From NCBI RefSeq assembly GCF_023336505.1, contig NZ_JAMAST010000002.1:352998-416997 (forward strand): a stretch of DNA of 64,000 nucleotides. Direction: 5' to 3'. The position numbers and the translations under genes are program-made. Positions within the stretch are counted from its first letter, which is position 1. Every line of letters starts with the position of its first letter. Below the pieces are notes generated by a model that ran no database searches, had not been told where the DNA came from, and saw nothing but the letters and a program-made list of their open reading frames with translations. This document shows, one piece after another, positions 32,075 through 42,700 of the stretch. The stretch is from Sporolactobacillus mangiferae (GTDB lineage Bacteria > Bacillota > Bacilli > Bacillales > Sporolactobacillaceae).

Positions 32075-32980
32075 ATGGAATTAAGACAGATTCAATACTT
32101 TATTGAAGCTGCAACAAGAGAACATATGACACAGGCTTCAGAAGCACTCCACGTAGCACAGTCTGCCATCAGCCGGCAGATTTCCCTGCTCGAAGATGAG
32201 CTTGGCGTCGCGCTTTTCACCAGAAAAGGCCGCAATATTCAGCTGACACATGCCGGTAAACTATTCCTGAGGCATGCCGAACGTGGATTAAGTGAATTCG
32301 AAACAGCACAACAGAAAATAAAAGAATATCTCAATCCTGATTCAGGACTGATCCGTCTTGGTATTTCGACCAGTTTGTCAGTACACACGCTTCCGGTCGT
32401 CCTTCGGGATTTTCATCAGACACATCCTGGCATCAATTTCCAGCTTCATCAGGGGACCGTTCCCTACCTTATTCATCTGATTGAACAGGGCAGTATCGAC
32501 CTCGCCTTTGCATCGCCAGTGCCGAAGCAGCATGAAAGTGTACGCAGCAGCATTCTGTACACCGAACAAATGGTGCTTCTGATCTCAAAACAGCATAAAA
32601 AATCCGGAAACGCATCCATTTCGCTAAGCCAGCTTAAACATGAGCGGTTTATCACCTTTCGCAGCAAGCTTTCGCTTCGGGAATTATTTCTTGACGCTTG
32701 CAAACAGGCGGCTTTTACACCAAACATCGTTTTTGAGGGCGAAGATATGGATACGATTAAAAGTCTGGTTGCCTCAAATTTCGGCATTGCTCTTATGCCG
32801 GAAAATGCCGCCGCCTATAACCTTCCAGATAATGTCTCTGTTGTTCAGCTCAGCACACCGAAGCTCACGCGCTCAGTCGGGATCATTCGCCCGAGCGACC
32901 GTGATCTTGCTCCATCAGAACACATTTTCTCGCTGTTTATCGACGAATTCTATGACCGGCTCTACCGTTTTGGTCAGTAA
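32075..32980 (+). CDS. gltC: LysR-family regulator GltC
   Basis: A 301-residue LysR-type regulator. The N-terminal winged HTH reads ELRQIQYFIEAATREHMTQ...VAQSAISRQI, very close to Bacillus GltC. The remainder is the effector-binding domain, which in GltC responds to 2-oxoglutarate and glutamate. It is divergent from gltAB, the arrangement in which GltC activates glutamate synthase and represses itself. The ATG at 32075 matches the conserved start; the frame extends six residues upstream. Confidence 0.94.
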   Translation: MELRQIQYFIEAATREHMTQASEALHVAQSAISRQISLLEDELGVALFTRKGRNIQLTHAGKLFLRHAERGLSEFETAQQKIKEYLNPDSGLIRLGISTSLSVHTLPVVLRDFHQTHPGINFQLHQGTVPYLIHLIEQGSIDLAFASPVPKQHESVRSSILYTEQMVLLISKQHKKSGNASISLSQLKHERFITFRSKLSLRELFLDACKQAAFTPNIVFEGEDMDTIKSLVASNFGIALMPENAAAYNLPDNVSVVQLSTPKLTRSVGIIRPSDRDLAPSEHIFSLFIDEFYDRLYRFGQ

Positions 32981-32989
32981 AAAAATCGG

Positions 32990-33114
32990 GTAAAAACGCC
33001 TTGCTCGCTTGCCGCGAGTGCACCGCAGGCATCTCACACCTCCGCTTTGATGCTTAGACATGATGCTGTTTTTTGTTCTGGTATCGAGTAAAAATTTATA
33101 GCTTCTTATTTTGT
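32990..33114 (-). repeat. family B remnant next to A4
   Basis: Plus-strand fragments TTGCTCGCTTGCCG, ACCGCAGGCATCTCACACC and CCTCCGCTTTGATGCTTAGAC match the terminal third of family B, and an A element follows directly. The rest is eroded. Confidence 0.5.
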
Positions 33115-33206
33115 TAGAAAACTTGGCTTTGCCAAACCTCTGGCGAAGGCAAAGATGCCGTCGTACTTATGCTATCATCCGCTAAATTTTAAGCTTTCTT
33201 ATAGTA
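33115..33206 (-). repeat. family A element, short form, copy A4
   Basis: About 92 nt between the convergent gltC and lipA genes. Read leftward it starts TACTATAAGAAAGC a few nt past the lipA terminator T-run and ends with hairpin TTGGC/GCCAA plus TTTTCTA. Confidence 0.75.
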
Positions 33207-33209
33207 TAA

Positions 33210-33248
33210 AAATACCGGATGCCGCTTTTTAAAAGAGCGGCATCCGGT
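33210..33248 (-). terminator. intrinsic terminator of lipM-lipA
   Basis: Strong stem ACCGGATGCCGCT/AGCGGCATCCGGT, leftward T-run at 33213-33210. It directly follows the lipA stop codon. Confidence 0.9.
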
Positions 33249-33252
33249 GCTT

Positions 33253-34182
33253 TTATTCGGCTTTCGTCTCTTCTTCCGTTTGCTGAATCAGGTGATCATG
33301 ACGGCGCCGCGATTCTTCGTCAACCTGCTCATCCGCATGATACGAGGAACGGGCGAGCGGACCTGCTTCGCAATGTCTGAAACCTTTTGACAAGGCAATG
33401 TCTCTAAGCTCGTCAAACGCTTGCGGTGAATAATAGCGAATGACATCCAGATGTTTACGCGTCGGTTGTAAATATTGACCAATGACGAGAATATCAACAC
33501 CATTCGCTCTTAAATCATCCATCGTCTCGATAATTTCTTCTTTCGTTTCGCCAAGGCCGACCATGATGCTCGATTTGACTGGTGTATTCGGGCTCAGTTC
33601 TTTCACCCGTCTCAGGACGGCAAGTGATCGGTCATACGTCGCGATCGCGCGCACACGTTTTGTCAGCCTGCGCACCGTTTCTATATTGTGGTCGAAAATA
33701 TCCGGTTTTGCCGCCATTAATGTCAGAATACTTTCATCGTCGCCCTTCATATCCGACGGGAGCACTTCAATGGTGCAATAAGGCGCTTTTCTTCTGATCG
33801 CACGAATGGTTTCAGCAAATACAAGCGCGCCTCCATCTTTCAGATCATCACGCGCAACCGCGGTCACCACAACGTGGCGAAGACGCATCTTGCTCACCGA
33901 ATCCGCTACACGTTCCGGCTCGAGCAAATCAAGTTCAGTTGGCCTCCCCGTCTTAACAGCACAGAACCGGCACCCTCTCGTGCAAATATCGCCTAAAATC
34001 ATGAATGTCGCTGTTCGGCGCGACGCCCAGCATTCATGGATGTTCGGGCATTTCGCCTCCTCGCATACCGTATGCAGCCGCTCTTCCCTCATGAGATGCT
34101 TGATATCCCGGTAATCGTGATTTGTATTGATACGGATTTTCAGCCACTCTGGCTTTCTTAAATAAGTTCCATGTTTATCCAT
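33253..34182 (-). CDS. lipA: lipoyl synthase LipA
   Basis: Radical SAM enzyme (309 residues) that inserts two sulfur atoms into protein-bound octanoyl groups. Both [4Fe-4S] sites are visible: the auxiliary cluster [12 protein letters not shown] and the radical [11 protein letters not shown]. The conserved RSSYHADE with the serine ligand is near the C terminus. The ATG is preceded by AAGGAGGAAGG. It follows the octanoyltransferase lipM by about 36 bp, so the two act in sequence in one operon. Confidence 0.96.
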   Translation of the reverse strand: MDKHGTYLRKPEWLKIRINTNHDYRDIKHLMREERLHTVCEEAKCPNIHECWASRRTATFMILGDICTRGCRFCAVKTGRPTELDLLEPERVADSVSKMRLRHVVVTAVARDDLKDGGALVFAETIRAIRRKAPYCTIEVLPSDMKGDDESILTLMAAKPDIFDHNIETVRRLTKRVRAIATYDRSLAVLRRVKELSPNTPVKSSIMVGLGETKEEIIETMDDLRANGVDILVIGQYLQPTRKHLDVIRYYSPQAFDELRDIALSKGFRHCEAGPLARSSYHADEQVDEESRRRHDHLIQQTEEETKAE

Positions 34183-34218
34183 AATCCTTCCTCCTTGTTT
34201 ATAACGCGGGTGCCTGCC

Positions 34219-35043
34219 TCACCTTGATCTGTTCCATTGCTCTGTTTTATATTTCTGCTCCAGCTCAAGAACAGCACGTTCATCGTCGTCCGTCCAGTCC
34301 AAAGGGTGCAAAGTAATGCCCAGTCCCCTTTCAAACCCTTGATAAAAGGCGCTTTTTACCTCGCCCAGTTCAACTTTGCGGCCAAGGAGTGATTCAAGGC
34401 TGACCGCCTTTCTGGAAAATGCCTCTTTCGCTCGTTTTTTAATCCGTTCATTTGCATAACAAAAGCAGTCAAACAGTTCATCTTCATCGACTGAAATCGG
34501 AATGGATCCATGCTGCAGAATCATTCCTTTCTGCCTTGTCTGTGCACTGCCTGCCGCTTTCCGTCCTTCAACAACAAGCTCGTACCAGGAAGCTTCCTCA
34601 AAACATACCGGTGAATGCGCGTTGCCGCCCTTGGATTCGGGAACGGCCAGATTCGCGTCCAGCCCTAAAGCCCTGAACCCTTCAAGCAGGCCGCGCGAAA
34701 GCACCCGGTACGCACCGACAACAGAATGCGGCATACACGGATAGTCTTCCGGAAGCACCACACTGTAAGTCAGTTCATCATGATGGAGTACTGCAAGCCC
34801 GCCAGTTAAACGGCGGACACAGTCAATATGGTGTGCTCTTGCTCCATCCCAGTTAATTTTTCCCTCAGTTTTTTGAAAGTATCCGATCGAAAGTCCCGGT
34901 GGATCCCAACCGTAAAATCGAAGTACAGGCTGCTTTCTTCCGTTTGCTCCGCATTTAAGTAAATATTCGTCCAGCGCCATATTATAGGCTGGCGTGTGGA
35001 TGCCGGAGTCAAGGAAAAACCATTCATTTACATGCATGTTCAT
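34219..35043 (-). CDS. lipM: octanoyltransferase LipM
   Basis: A 274-residue member of the LipM/LplA fold that moves octanoyl from ACP to GcvH in the Bacillus route. The catalytic cysteine is in SPVCFEEASWYELVVEGRK, followed by GSAQTRQKG and the LQHGSI motif. The RRxTGG block reads RRLTGGLAVLHH, where I recall Arg after TGG in B. subtilis LipM and Leu in LipL; the rest clearly favours LipM. The first ATG is used, with AAGGATGG upstream. A lipoate-protein ligase is an alternative, less likely because of the Cys and the lipA neighbour. Confidence 0.88.
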   Translation of the reverse strand: MNMHVNEWFFLDSGIHTPAYNMALDEYLLKCGANGRKQPVLRFYGWDPPGLSIGYFQKTEGKINWDGARAHHIDCVRRLTGGLAVLHHDELTYSVVLPEDYPCMPHSVVGAYRVLSRGLLEGFRALGLDANLAVPESKGGNAHSPVCFEEASWYELVVEGRKAAGSAQTRQKGMILQHGSIPISVDEDELFDCFCYANERIKKRAKEAFSRKAVSLESLLGRKVELGEVKSAFYQGFERGLGITLHPLDWTDDDERAVLELEQKYKTEQWNRSR

Positions 35044-35484
35044 AGGTCATCCATCCTTAATCAACCCTCGCCATTCTTAATAGCCGCCTCGCTCATCCGC
35101 CAATTTTCCGAAAAGCACGCCAGATGTCAGCGCTCACATCGCAGAGCAGGACTATGTTAATAAATCCTGCTGCTCTTTACCAGAAATTCCGGTTCGGTTT
35201 ACTGCAAAATCGGATACGGATTGGGCGCCCAAAATGAATTAACACCTGAGGTATAGTTGCACATCTCTTCGTGTCATACTGCTTGATAAAGCACTTAACC
35301 TGCTTCCTATTCATCATAACAGGAACAGCCTGCCAATGCATCGATGATTGAACAAATAGAAACGTCATTGTTTGCAGTATCTTTCTTGATCTTACCTGTG
35401 CTACACTGGATTAGATAAGGATCAGGCCATGAAATCACTTAAATTAGGGATTCCGATCTTACGGATTAAGGAGATCTTCATTTA
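35044..35484. other. divergent gap between lipM and the SNF2 gene
   Basis: About 440 bp. There is an inverted repeat AGAGCAGGA/TCCTGCTGCTCT (35143-35151 and 35165-35176) of unclear role, and an extended -10-like TGCTACACT at 35399-35407 without a good -35. A leftward frame of 63 codons (35177-35368) has no SD and looks spurious. No clear gene or RNA is seen. Confidence 0.4.
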
Positions 35485-38400
35485 ATGGATCGCTTGCTTC
35501 AAATGACTTTTTTACCCCACATTGAACATACGTGGAATTTTTTCATCTGGTTTACGGGCAGAGATGGGCGCGCGCTCCCCTTCCCCAACCGATTACAACA
35601 TCCAGATTCATTTCCTGCGTGGCTGGAAGAAAATTCGTCCTTCCCTTTTCTCCCTTATAAAGCAAAATTTGTTGATGAAAAAACGGTTGTTGAAGGTGCC
35701 ATCATGCCGATGGCCGGTGCCTATCGACTGATTCGCAGCAATGCCGTTTCTGAATATAAAAATGCGCTATATCCTGGCAAGACCATACAATGGTTTCGGC
35801 AAATCTCAGAAGCTGTAGATATTTTATTGGAAAAAGGACTGTTTTATCCTTATTTCTATCACCTGAAACGGGGTAGGAATGAACAATGCTTCTACTGTCA
35901 CTGGATGCCGGATACGCGCACGCTCACTGAAAGCGGCCTTTTCGCCGATTGGCTGCGACGGCTGCCGCAGCTCGCCTTTTCCATTGACAGACTCCAGGAT
36001 CAGAAGGTCCAGCAATGGCTCTATTTGATTTTCATTTACTGGCTCAATGCGTTGATCCGTGCCAGACACAAAACTTCATTATCAGACGAGTCGCCCGCGG
36101 TGGAGACGCATGATATATTAATGAACAAAATAACCAATGGAAATCCGCTGTCTGGGACAGAAGAACCGTGGCTAATCACTGCCGATCCATCTTTAATTAA
36201 AGAGGCGGAACGATTCGAACTTGAAATGGCCGGTTGGATTCAGCCTGTGCTTTCCGCGCAATCAGATTCCTGGTCACAGGCACTGCTCAGTTATAAACGC
36301 GAACAAGCAGAACGCTTTTTCCGTCCTGAAGCGATCAACATCGTGCTTCGTCCGGAAAATCCCGATGATCCGTTCTCAATGTACGCCATTTGGGATTATG
36401 AGATTCAGATTGCCGGCTGGCAAAACGGAAAACGCGTGAACCGTTCAATGAAAGAAGCAGAAGAGCTTCTTTCCCTTGATCCTGAACACTGGTTTTCAAA
36501 ACAGTTAACAATAATTAAAAAGCAGGTCCCTGAAGCCGTCTATTCCCTACTTAAAGATACAGCAGAGGGCCACTTGTCCGTGCAGGCGATTTCGCAGTTA
36601 TACGAATATGCGCAGGCTCTGGAAACGGCTTCCATTCACGTGCTGTTTCCTGATCACCTGACCATCAGGCACGCAGAACCGGTCACGGTTGATCTTGACA
36701 TTCGTCGTCAGGATACCGAAAAAGACGCTGCTTTGTTCAGTTTACATACATTGATCAGCTATGACTGGCGCATCGCGATCGGCGATATTGAATTAAGCGC
36801 CGAGAAATTCAGACAGCTTGTCAAAACAAATCGGCCTTTTATTAAAAAAGGAAATCAATGGATACATCTGTCCTACGGGCAGCTGAGGCAAACTTATGAA
36901 GAGATAACAGACACAATGAATCTCATTGGAACAAAAGCCGTGGCCGCGTCTGCTTTAAAAATCGAGGCAGCCCGACGCCGAAAACGGAACAGTGCAATCA
37001 CCGTCCATCTTGACAAAGCGTTTGGCAGTTATCTGCATCAGCTGTTAAAAATGCCGACACGCACCTTGCCACTGCCGGATAACTTTATCGGAAACCTGCG
37101 TCCGTATCAGAAAAAGGGCTATACGTGGCTCGTTAATCTGCGCCACCGGCATGTAGGCGGATGCCTGGCTGACGATATGGGGCTTGGTAAAACCGTTCAG
37201 ACCATTGCCTATCTGGATCATTGCAAACAGCAGCGGCAGACATCCGAATCGGCAAGCTCTGCCGCCCCATCGCTGATCATTTGCCCGACATCACTTGTTG
37301 CAAACTGGAAACATGAATGCGCCGTTTTTTCGCCGCAACTTGATCTCTACATTCATCATGGTATCCACCGGCTTCACGGCACGGCCCTGCTTGATCGGCT
37401 GCGTACTTGCGACGTGGCCGTGACGAGCTACGCAATCTATACGAAAGAAGCGGCACAGCTGCTCACGTTGCACTGGAATAGCGTTATTCTTGATGAAGCG
37501 CAGGCAATAAAAAATCCGCATGCTCAAAAGACGCGTGCGCTGCGCATGATTCAAGCGGAGCATCGGCTGGCACTGACAGGCACACCCATTGAAAACCGGC
37601 TTGAGGAACTATGGTCAATCATGGATTTTCTGAATCCCGGATACCTTGGCACGCTGGATCGCTTTCGAACCCGATTCATTCATCCGATTGAAAAGAAAAA
37701 CAGCCGTTCCAAATCGAATCAACTGACACAGATCATCCGTCCTTTCCTTCTTCGCCGTGAAAAAACCGACAAACGTGTCATCCGTGATCTGCCTGAAAAA
37801 ATGGAAACAAAACAGATCTGCAATTTAACCAAGAGGCAGGCTTCTCTTTATCAGTCAATCGTGAATAAGCTTGAGCAAACGGTATCGGAAACCGGCGGCA
37901 TCCGGAGGAAGGGGTTAATTTTATCCGCACTGACTAAATTAAAGCAAGTATGCGACCATCCCGCTCTTGTCAGTGACCAGCCTGATTCGAGTGTGAACGC
38001 GCAGCCGGCATCTGGAAAACTGAACCTGCTGTTTCACCTCCTCGACCCCCTTTTTCAGCAAAATGAAAAAGTGCTTTTGTTTACACAGTACGTAAAAATG
38101 GGGAAGATTTTGCAGGCAGAAGTTCAGAACCGATATCCGGATATGCCTGTATTCTTTCTTCACGGCGGTCTGAGCGGTGAACAGCGCCAAAAAATGATTG
38201 ATCGCTTTCAAAATTCATCGCCACAAAAAATGCTGTTCATTCTTTCTCTGAAAGCGGGCGGTGTCGGAATTAACCTGACTGCGGCGCGGTATGTCGTGCA
38301 TTATGATCGCTGGTGGAACCCGGCAGTCGAAGAACAGGCGACCGATCGCGCTTACCGCATCGGTCAGAAACGAAATATTTACGTATATAAACTGATCTGT

Positions 38401-38550
38401 GAAGGCACATTGGAAGAACAGATAGATCTTCTGATTGAAAGAAAAAAAGGCCTGCAGAAACAAATACTGAGCGGCAGTGACTCATGGCTGACTGAAATGA
38501 GCGATCAGGAACTGCTGCAATTAATCCAGCTACATGAGGGGGCAGTATGA
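35485..38550 (+). CDS. SNF2-family DEAD/DEAH helicase, YwqA-like
   Basis: A 1021-residue bacterial SWI2/SNF2 ATPase. The N-terminal half is the SNF2-associated region; the motor follows with Walker A DDMGLGKTVQT (about 560), DEAQ box LDEAQAIKN (about 668), LTGTPIENRLEELWS, and the helicase C-terminal lobe ending in motif VI TDRAYRIGQKR (about 950). Such proteins remodel protein-DNA or polymerase complexes; the role here is unknown. AAGGAG precedes the ATG. It is followed after 3 bp by a SWIM protein, the ywqA-ywqB arrangement. Confidence 0.92.
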   Translation: MDRLLQMTFLPHIEHTWNFFIWFTGRDGRALPFPNRLQHPDSFPAWLEENSSFPFLPYKAKFVDEKTVVEGAIMPMAGAYRLIRSNAVSEYKNALYPGKTIQWFRQISEAVDILLEKGLFYPYFYHLKRGRNEQCFYCHWMPDTRTLTESGLFADWLRRLPQLAFSIDRLQDQKVQQWLYLIFIYWLNALIRARHKTSLSDESPAVETHDILMNKITNGNPLSGTEEPWLITADPSLIKEAERFELEMAGWIQPVLSAQSDSWSQALLSYKREQAERFFRPEAINIVLRPENPDDPFSMYAIWDYEIQIAGWQNGKRVNRSMKEAEELLSLDPEHWFSKQLTIIKKQVPEAVYSLLKDTAEGHLSVQAISQLYEYAQALETASIHVLFPDHLTIRHAEPVTVDLDIRRQDTEKDAALFSLHTLISYDWRIAIGDIELSAEKFRQLVKTNRPFIKKGNQWIHLSYGQLRQTYEEITDTMNLIGTKAVAASALKIEAARRRKRNSAITVHLDKAFGSYLHQLLKMPTRTLPLPDNFIGNLRPYQKKGYTWLVNLRHRHVGGCLADDMGLGKTVQTIAYLDHCKQQRQTSESASSAAPSLIICPTSLVANWKHECAVFSPQLDLYIHHGIHRLHGTALLDRLRTCDVAVTSYAIYTKEAAQLLTLHWNSVILDEAQAIKNPHAQKTRALRMIQAEHRLALTGTPIENRLEELWSIMDFLNPGYLGTLDRFRTRFIHPIEKKNSRSKSNQLTQIIRPFLLRREKTDKRVIRDLPEKMETKQICNLTKRQASLYQSIVNKLEQTVSETGGIRRKGLILSALTKLKQVCDHPALVSDQPDSSVNAQPASGKLNLLFHLLDPLFQQNEKVLLFTQYVKMGKILQAEVQNRYPDMPVFFLHGGLSGEQRQKMIDRFQNSSPQKMLFILSLKAGGVGINLTAARYVVHYDRWWNPAVEEQATDRAYRIGQKRNIYVYKLICEGTLEEQIDLLIERKKGLQKQILSGSDSWLTEMSDQELLQLIQLHEGAV

Positions 38551-38553
38551 ATA

Positions 38554-39120
38554 ATGGGAAGGAAACTGAGCTTTCGTAACGCATATCTTGCTGACTGGCT
38601 TTCTTCATATGCCGCGGTGGCCGGTCGCAGTGTTTTTGAACGTGGCATTCTGCTGTTCGACAGGCATCGGGTTTGGGATTATCATGTATCTGCAAATCGA
38701 TTGCACGCGAGTGTTGAAGACATTCACAGCACGTTCTTTCAAGTGAAAGTCATCTGGAAGGCAGACCCCTCCACGCGTGCTCTGCCTCCTGATCTTAAGA
38801 AACTGCATGTTCATTGTTCCTGCCCTTCCAGAAAAACATATTGTGAACACATAACCGCTGCGATGATCTATTGGATCATGCGTCTTGACAAGACCGAGCC
38901 GGCCCACTTCAGCATCAATGGTATCGATACAGGCGACAGTCCTGATTACCGAAACCGTCTGAATCGCCTGAGAAAGCTTACCGCATCGGAGCTTCCAAGC
39001 TACTCGCACTTCGATGCAAGTAAACTTGTATTGCGGCCGGATCTTCAAATCAACGCAGAACAGATCATGCAGGAAGTGATGGCCCATTCCGCGCACCGTT
39101 CTGATTTCGCACATGAATGA
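38554..39120 (+). CDS. short SWIM zinc-finger protein
   Basis: A 188-residue protein with a SWIM motif CSCPSRKTYCEH (CxC...CxH, about 90-101), which binds zinc and probably DNA or protein. As I recall, YwqB of Bacillus is about three times longer, so this version seems to keep only the N-terminal SWIM part. The start at 38554 has GAGGGGG upstream. Translation is likely coupled to the helicase gene. The C terminus ends cleanly at TGA with no further matching frame downstream, so it may be a natural short form or an old truncation. Confidence 0.75.
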   Translation: MGRKLSFRNAYLADWLSSYAAVAGRSVFERGILLFDRHRVWDYHVSANRLHASVEDIHSTFFQVKVIWKADPSTRALPPDLKKLHVHCSCPSRKTYCEHITAAMIYWIMRLDKTEPAHFSINGIDTGDSPDYRNRLNRLRKLTASELPSYSHFDASKLVLRPDLQINAEQIMQEVMAHSAHRSDFAHE

Positions 39121-39257
39121 CGCATGCGCACCCGTGCAACAAAAAGCTTTTTAACAAGGGCTTTCATTCTGCTCTTTCCGGTAGTCCTGCACTCATTTTT
39201 TCATGGAATTAATCTCTTATTTTCATATCATTGACAGGTTTATCCTGAAAAATAGTC

Positions 39258-39286
39258 TTGTTGTCACACTTTCTTCGGGTTATAAT
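39258..39286 (+). promoter_or_regulatory. promoter of hom-thrC-thrB
   Basis: -35 TTGTTG (39258-39263), 17-nt spacer, perfect -10 TATAAT (39281-39286). The leader is about 130 nt long; I see no T-box or riboswitch in it. The region 39121-39257 holds nothing I recognise. Confidence 0.65.
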
Positions 39287-39421
39287 GCAAGGTACATAAC
39301 TTCATACGGCTATTAACTGAAAAATAGAAAAGTGCAGGTTATTGCGACATTGCGCTGTCCGCGTTCTAATCTGCTTTTTTTCGTGATCGCAGTGCTTGCT
39401 GCAAACGAGGAGTGATAAAAA

Positions 39422-40708
39422 TTGAAGAGGGTGTCCGTAGGCTTGCTGGGATTCGGTACGGTCGGCACGGGTGTAGTTCGTCTGCTCGCAAAAGACACTG
39501 AACGCCTTGAAGAACGTGCAAACTGCGAAATACATATCGCAAAAATACTTGTCAGGAATAAGAACAGAGCAAGAAAAGTGCTCATCGATAATCGAACATT
39601 AACCACGGATGCTTATGAAATTCTGGATGACCCGAACATTGACATCATTATTGAACTGATCGGGGGCATTGAGCTTGCTTACCGCTACATCCTTCGGGCA
39701 CTCAGGAATAAAAAAAACGTCATTACTGCGAACAAGGATCTCATGGCTTCCTATGGGGAAGAATTACTTCTGGAGGCACGTACGCACGGATGTGATTTGT
39801 ATTATGAAGCGAGTGTTGCCGGAGGCATTCCTATTTTACGAACGCTGACTGACGGTCTCTCGGCGGATCGGATCCAGAAAATGATCGGCATTGTGAACGG
39901 TACGACAAATTATATTTTAAGCAAGATGAGCAGCGAAGGACTATCATACGAAAAGGCGCTTTCGTCTGCGCAGCGCCTTGGATTTGCTGAAGCCGATCCG
40001 ACCTCGGATGTTGAAGGGCTGGATGCCGCCCGAAAAATGGTTATCCTCAGCCATCTTGCTTATTCAATTCCGGTCAGACTGGATGATGTCAAAATTATCG
40101 GCATTACCGATGTGTCCCGAGAAGATATTGTTTTTGCTAAAAAACTTGGGTATACAATTAAACTGGTCGGTATTTCAGAAGTCAACAACGGAGCCATCGA
40201 TGTCCGTGTCGAGCCCACCCTTCTTCCGGACGGTCATCCCCTCGCTTCGGTTGAAAATGAGAACAATGCGATCTATGTGTATAGTTCGGCACTTGGTGAA
40301 ACGATGTATTATGGTGCCGGTGCCGGTGAAGGACCGACCGCCGTCTCTGTTGTTTCCGATTTGCTGTCGGTCATCCGAAATATGAAGCTCGGCATTACGG
40401 GAAATCATATTTTCCTTCCAAAGAGGGAGCTGCGGCCCCGTAAAGAAAATCTTGTTGAAAGCCAGTTTTTTGTCCGCTTGCATATGAAAGACGAGCCCGG
40501 ATCCTTCTCCAGGCTTACCGATCTTTTCAAAGACCGGAGAATCAACATCAGCAAACTCTATCAGGAACCGATTCCGGGACGCGACGTTGCGGAAGTAGCC
40601 ATTGTTACGCATATTACCAATAAATTGCTTTTTGAGACAACGTTTGACATGTTAAAAAAACTGGATGTCATTGTAAACGCAAAATATTTCCGCGTTGAAA
40701 GGGGTTAA
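39422..40708 (+). CDS. hom: homoserine dehydrogenase
   Basis: NAD(P)-dependent enzyme (428 residues) converting aspartate semialdehyde to homoserine, the branch point for threonine and methionine. The nucleotide fold starts [17 protein letters not shown], catalytic segments include VITANKDLM and [10 protein letters not shown], and the end carries an ACT domain ([16 protein letters not shown]) that fits threonine feedback. It starts with TTG at 39422, with GAGGAG 8 nt upstream. It leads hom-thrC-thrB, with 4 bp to thrC. Confidence 0.95.
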   Translation: MKRVSVGLLGFGTVGTGVVRLLAKDTERLEERANCEIHIAKILVRNKNRARKVLIDNRTLTTDAYEILDDPNIDIIIELIGGIELAYRYILRALRNKKNVITANKDLMASYGEELLLEARTHGCDLYYEASVAGGIPILRTLTDGLSADRIQKMIGIVNGTTNYILSKMSSEGLSYEKALSSAQRLGFAEADPTSDVEGLDAARKMVILSHLAYSIPVRLDDVKIIGITDVSREDIVFAKKLGYTIKLVGISEVNNGAIDVRVEPTLLPDGHPLASVENENNAIYVYSSALGETMYYGAGAGEGPTAVSVVSDLLSVIRNMKLGITGNHIFLPKRELRPRKENLVESQFFVRLHMKDEPGSFSRLTDLFKDRRINISKLYQEPIPGRDVAEVAIVTHITNKLLFETTFDMLKKLDVIVNAKYFRVERG

Positions 40709-40712
40709 TTTC

Positions 40713-41771
40713 ATGGTTTGGAAAGGCTTAATGGAGAAGTATAAGGATGTTCTGCCAATCACCGACAAAACACCGCGCCTGACTCTGCTTGAAGGAAACA
40801 CGCCGCTCATCCCGCTTGAAAAGCTGTCTGAGTCGCTCGGCTGTGACATTTACGGAAAATTCGAAGGATTAAATCCAACCGGAAGTTTTAAAGATCGCGG
40901 TATGTTTCTTGCTGTCGCTAAAGCGAAAGAAAGTGGCAGTACCGGTGTCATCTGTGCTTCCACCGGCAACACATCGGCATCCGCGGCAGCATACAGCGCC
41001 CGCGCTGGAATGGACTGCATCATTGTCATTCCAAAAGGAAAAATCGCACTTGGCAAACTGGCACAGTCCGTAATGTACGGCGCAAAAATTTTCGAGGTAA
41101 ACGGAAATTTTGACCAGGCACTTGACATTGTCCGCTACACAGGTGAACATTCCGATTTTACGATTGTCAACTCGATTAATCCATACCGCCTCGAGGGTCA
41201 GAAAACAGGCGCTTACGAAATTGTTGAACAGCTTGGAACAGCTCCGGACATTCTCTGTATTCCTGTCGGCAACGCAGGCAATATTTCCGCATACTGGAAA
41301 GGTTTCAAAGAATTGCGTGACATGCGTCACATCGCTACGCCTGAAATTCATGGATTTGAGGCAGAAGGATCAGCAGCTATCGTCAAAAATAAAGTCATCG
41401 AACACCCGGAAACCATTGCGACCGCCATTCGCATCGGCAATCCGGCAAGCTGGAAACTGGCCGTTGCCGCCGAAAAGGAATCCGGAGGTGAAATTGATTC
41501 AGTTACCGATGATGAAATTATTGCTGCATACAAGCTGATCGCGCGCACAGAGGGTGTGTTTGCAGAACCTGCTTCCTGCGCTTCCATTGCCGGATTAATA
41601 AAGCACGTCAAGGCTGGCAAAATCAGAAAGGGATCAAAGATTGTATGTATCCTGACCGGAAACGGACTGAAAGATCCTGCAACCGCAATGGACACGCTGA
41701 CCATTGAGCCCACTATAATCGGAGCAGCCGCCTCTGCCGTCGTTGACCATTTGCAGAAGGTGGCCAAATGA
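40713..41771 (+). CDS. thrC: threonine synthase
   Basis: PLP enzyme (352 residues) making threonine from O-phosphohomoserine. The short Bacillus type is clear from [21 protein letters not shown] and the PLP lysine in [11 protein letters not shown]; the PLP phosphate loop is CIPVGNAGN. The ATG at 40713 has AAAGGGG upstream; the frame extends six codons into the hom end. It overlaps thrB by 4 bp (ATGA). Confidence 0.95.
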   Translation: MVWKGLMEKYKDVLPITDKTPRLTLLEGNTPLIPLEKLSESLGCDIYGKFEGLNPTGSFKDRGMFLAVAKAKESGSTGVICASTGNTSASAAAYSARAGMDCIIVIPKGKIALGKLAQSVMYGAKIFEVNGNFDQALDIVRYTGEHSDFTIVNSINPYRLEGQKTGAYEIVEQLGTAPDILCIPVGNAGNISAYWKGFKELRDMRHIATPEIHGFEAEGSAAIVKNKVIEHPETIATAIRIGNPASWKLAVAAEKESGGEIDSVTDDEIIAAYKLIARTEGVFAEPASCASIAGLIKHVKAGKIRKGSKIVCILTGNGLKDPATAMDTLTIEPTIIGAAASAVVDHLQKVAK

Positions 41772-42676
41772 GCAGTCCTGCTGCATTCCAGATCAAGGTT
41801 CCGGGCAGCACCGCGAATCTTGGACCGGGGTTTGACTCAATCGGTCTTGCCATTGACCGGTATCTGATCCTGAATGCTTCGAAATCAAATGCATGGCGTT
41901 TTTATTACGTGAACCAGCCAGCGTTCCACCCGTCACTTGAAAGCAATCTGATCTATATGACTGCAAAGGAGCTCGCAGAGGAACACGGGAAAACATTGCC
42001 TGCCTATTCCGTGGATGTGTATAACGACATCCCGCTCTCACGTGGACTAGGCAGCAGCGGATCGGCAATCATCGCAGGCATTGAACTTGCTGACTTTCTG
42101 CTGAATCTTAATCTTTCAATTGAGGAAAAATCGTGGATTGCCTGCCGCGCAGAAGGTCACCCGGACAATGTCACCGCCTCGCTTTACGGGGGAATGGTCG
42201 TTTCCACACAATCGAAAACCAAGGTTGCCAGTGTTTTGCTGCGTGCGCCCGACTATGACTTTGTGACAGTCATTCCCGACTTTGAACTGAAAACAGTCAA
42301 CGCGCGAAAAGTTTTACCGGAAAACCTCTCTTTTAAAGATGCCATTGAGGCAAGCAGTATTGGCAACGTGCTGGTTGCTGCGCTGCTGACCGGAGACGGA
42401 GCGACTGCCGGAAAAATGATGGAAAGCGACAAATTCCACCAGCCATACAGATCGGAACTGATACCGGATATGGAGAAAATCACGCAAATTGCACGAAAGA
42501 ACGGCGCATACGGCACCTTCTTAAGCGGTGCCGGTCCCACGGTCATGTCACTGGTCGATCACGATAAAAGCGCACAGGTCTGTCAGTGCCTGCAAGAGGC
42601 TTTTCCAGACTATGAATGTACTGTGCTTCGACCAGTTGGCGAGGGAGTGCGCACCCATATTGTAGCGCCAGAATAG
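41768..42676 (+). CDS. thrB: homoserine kinase
   Basis: GHMP-family kinase (302 residues) that phosphorylates homoserine for ThrC. The ATP loop [13 protein letters not shown], the N-terminal [16 protein letters not shown] and the C-terminal [14 protein letters not shown] motifs are all present. It is translationally coupled to thrC. A strong terminator follows about 25 bp after the stop. Confidence 0.95.
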   Translation: MSSPAAFQIKVPGSTANLGPGFDSIGLAIDRYLILNASKSNAWRFYYVNQPAFHPSLESNLIYMTAKELAEEHGKTLPAYSVDVYNDIPLSRGLGSSGSAIIAGIELADFLLNLNLSIEEKSWIACRAEGHPDNVTASLYGGMVVSTQSKTKVASVLLRAPDYDFVTVIPDFELKTVNARKVLPENLSFKDAIEASSIGNVLVAALLTGDGATAGKMMESDKFHQPYRSELIPDMEKITQIARKNGAYGTFLSGAGPTVMSLVDHDKSAQVCQCLQEAFPDYECTVLRPVGEGVRTHIVAPE

Positions 42677-42700
42677 ATTGCTGGATTCAAGGGACATAGA

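Noticed and set aside
35177..35368. 63-codon leftward frame in the lipM-SNF2 gap
   Set aside because: No SD, unusual composition, no recognisable motif.
38605..39114. 169-codon frame antisense to the SWIM gene
   Set aside because: The rightward frame has the SWIM motif and coupling to the helicase; the antisense frame has neither.
39287..39421. Threonine T-box or riboswitch in the hom leader
   Set aside because: No T-box sequence, no terminator with T-run, no recognised aptamer core.
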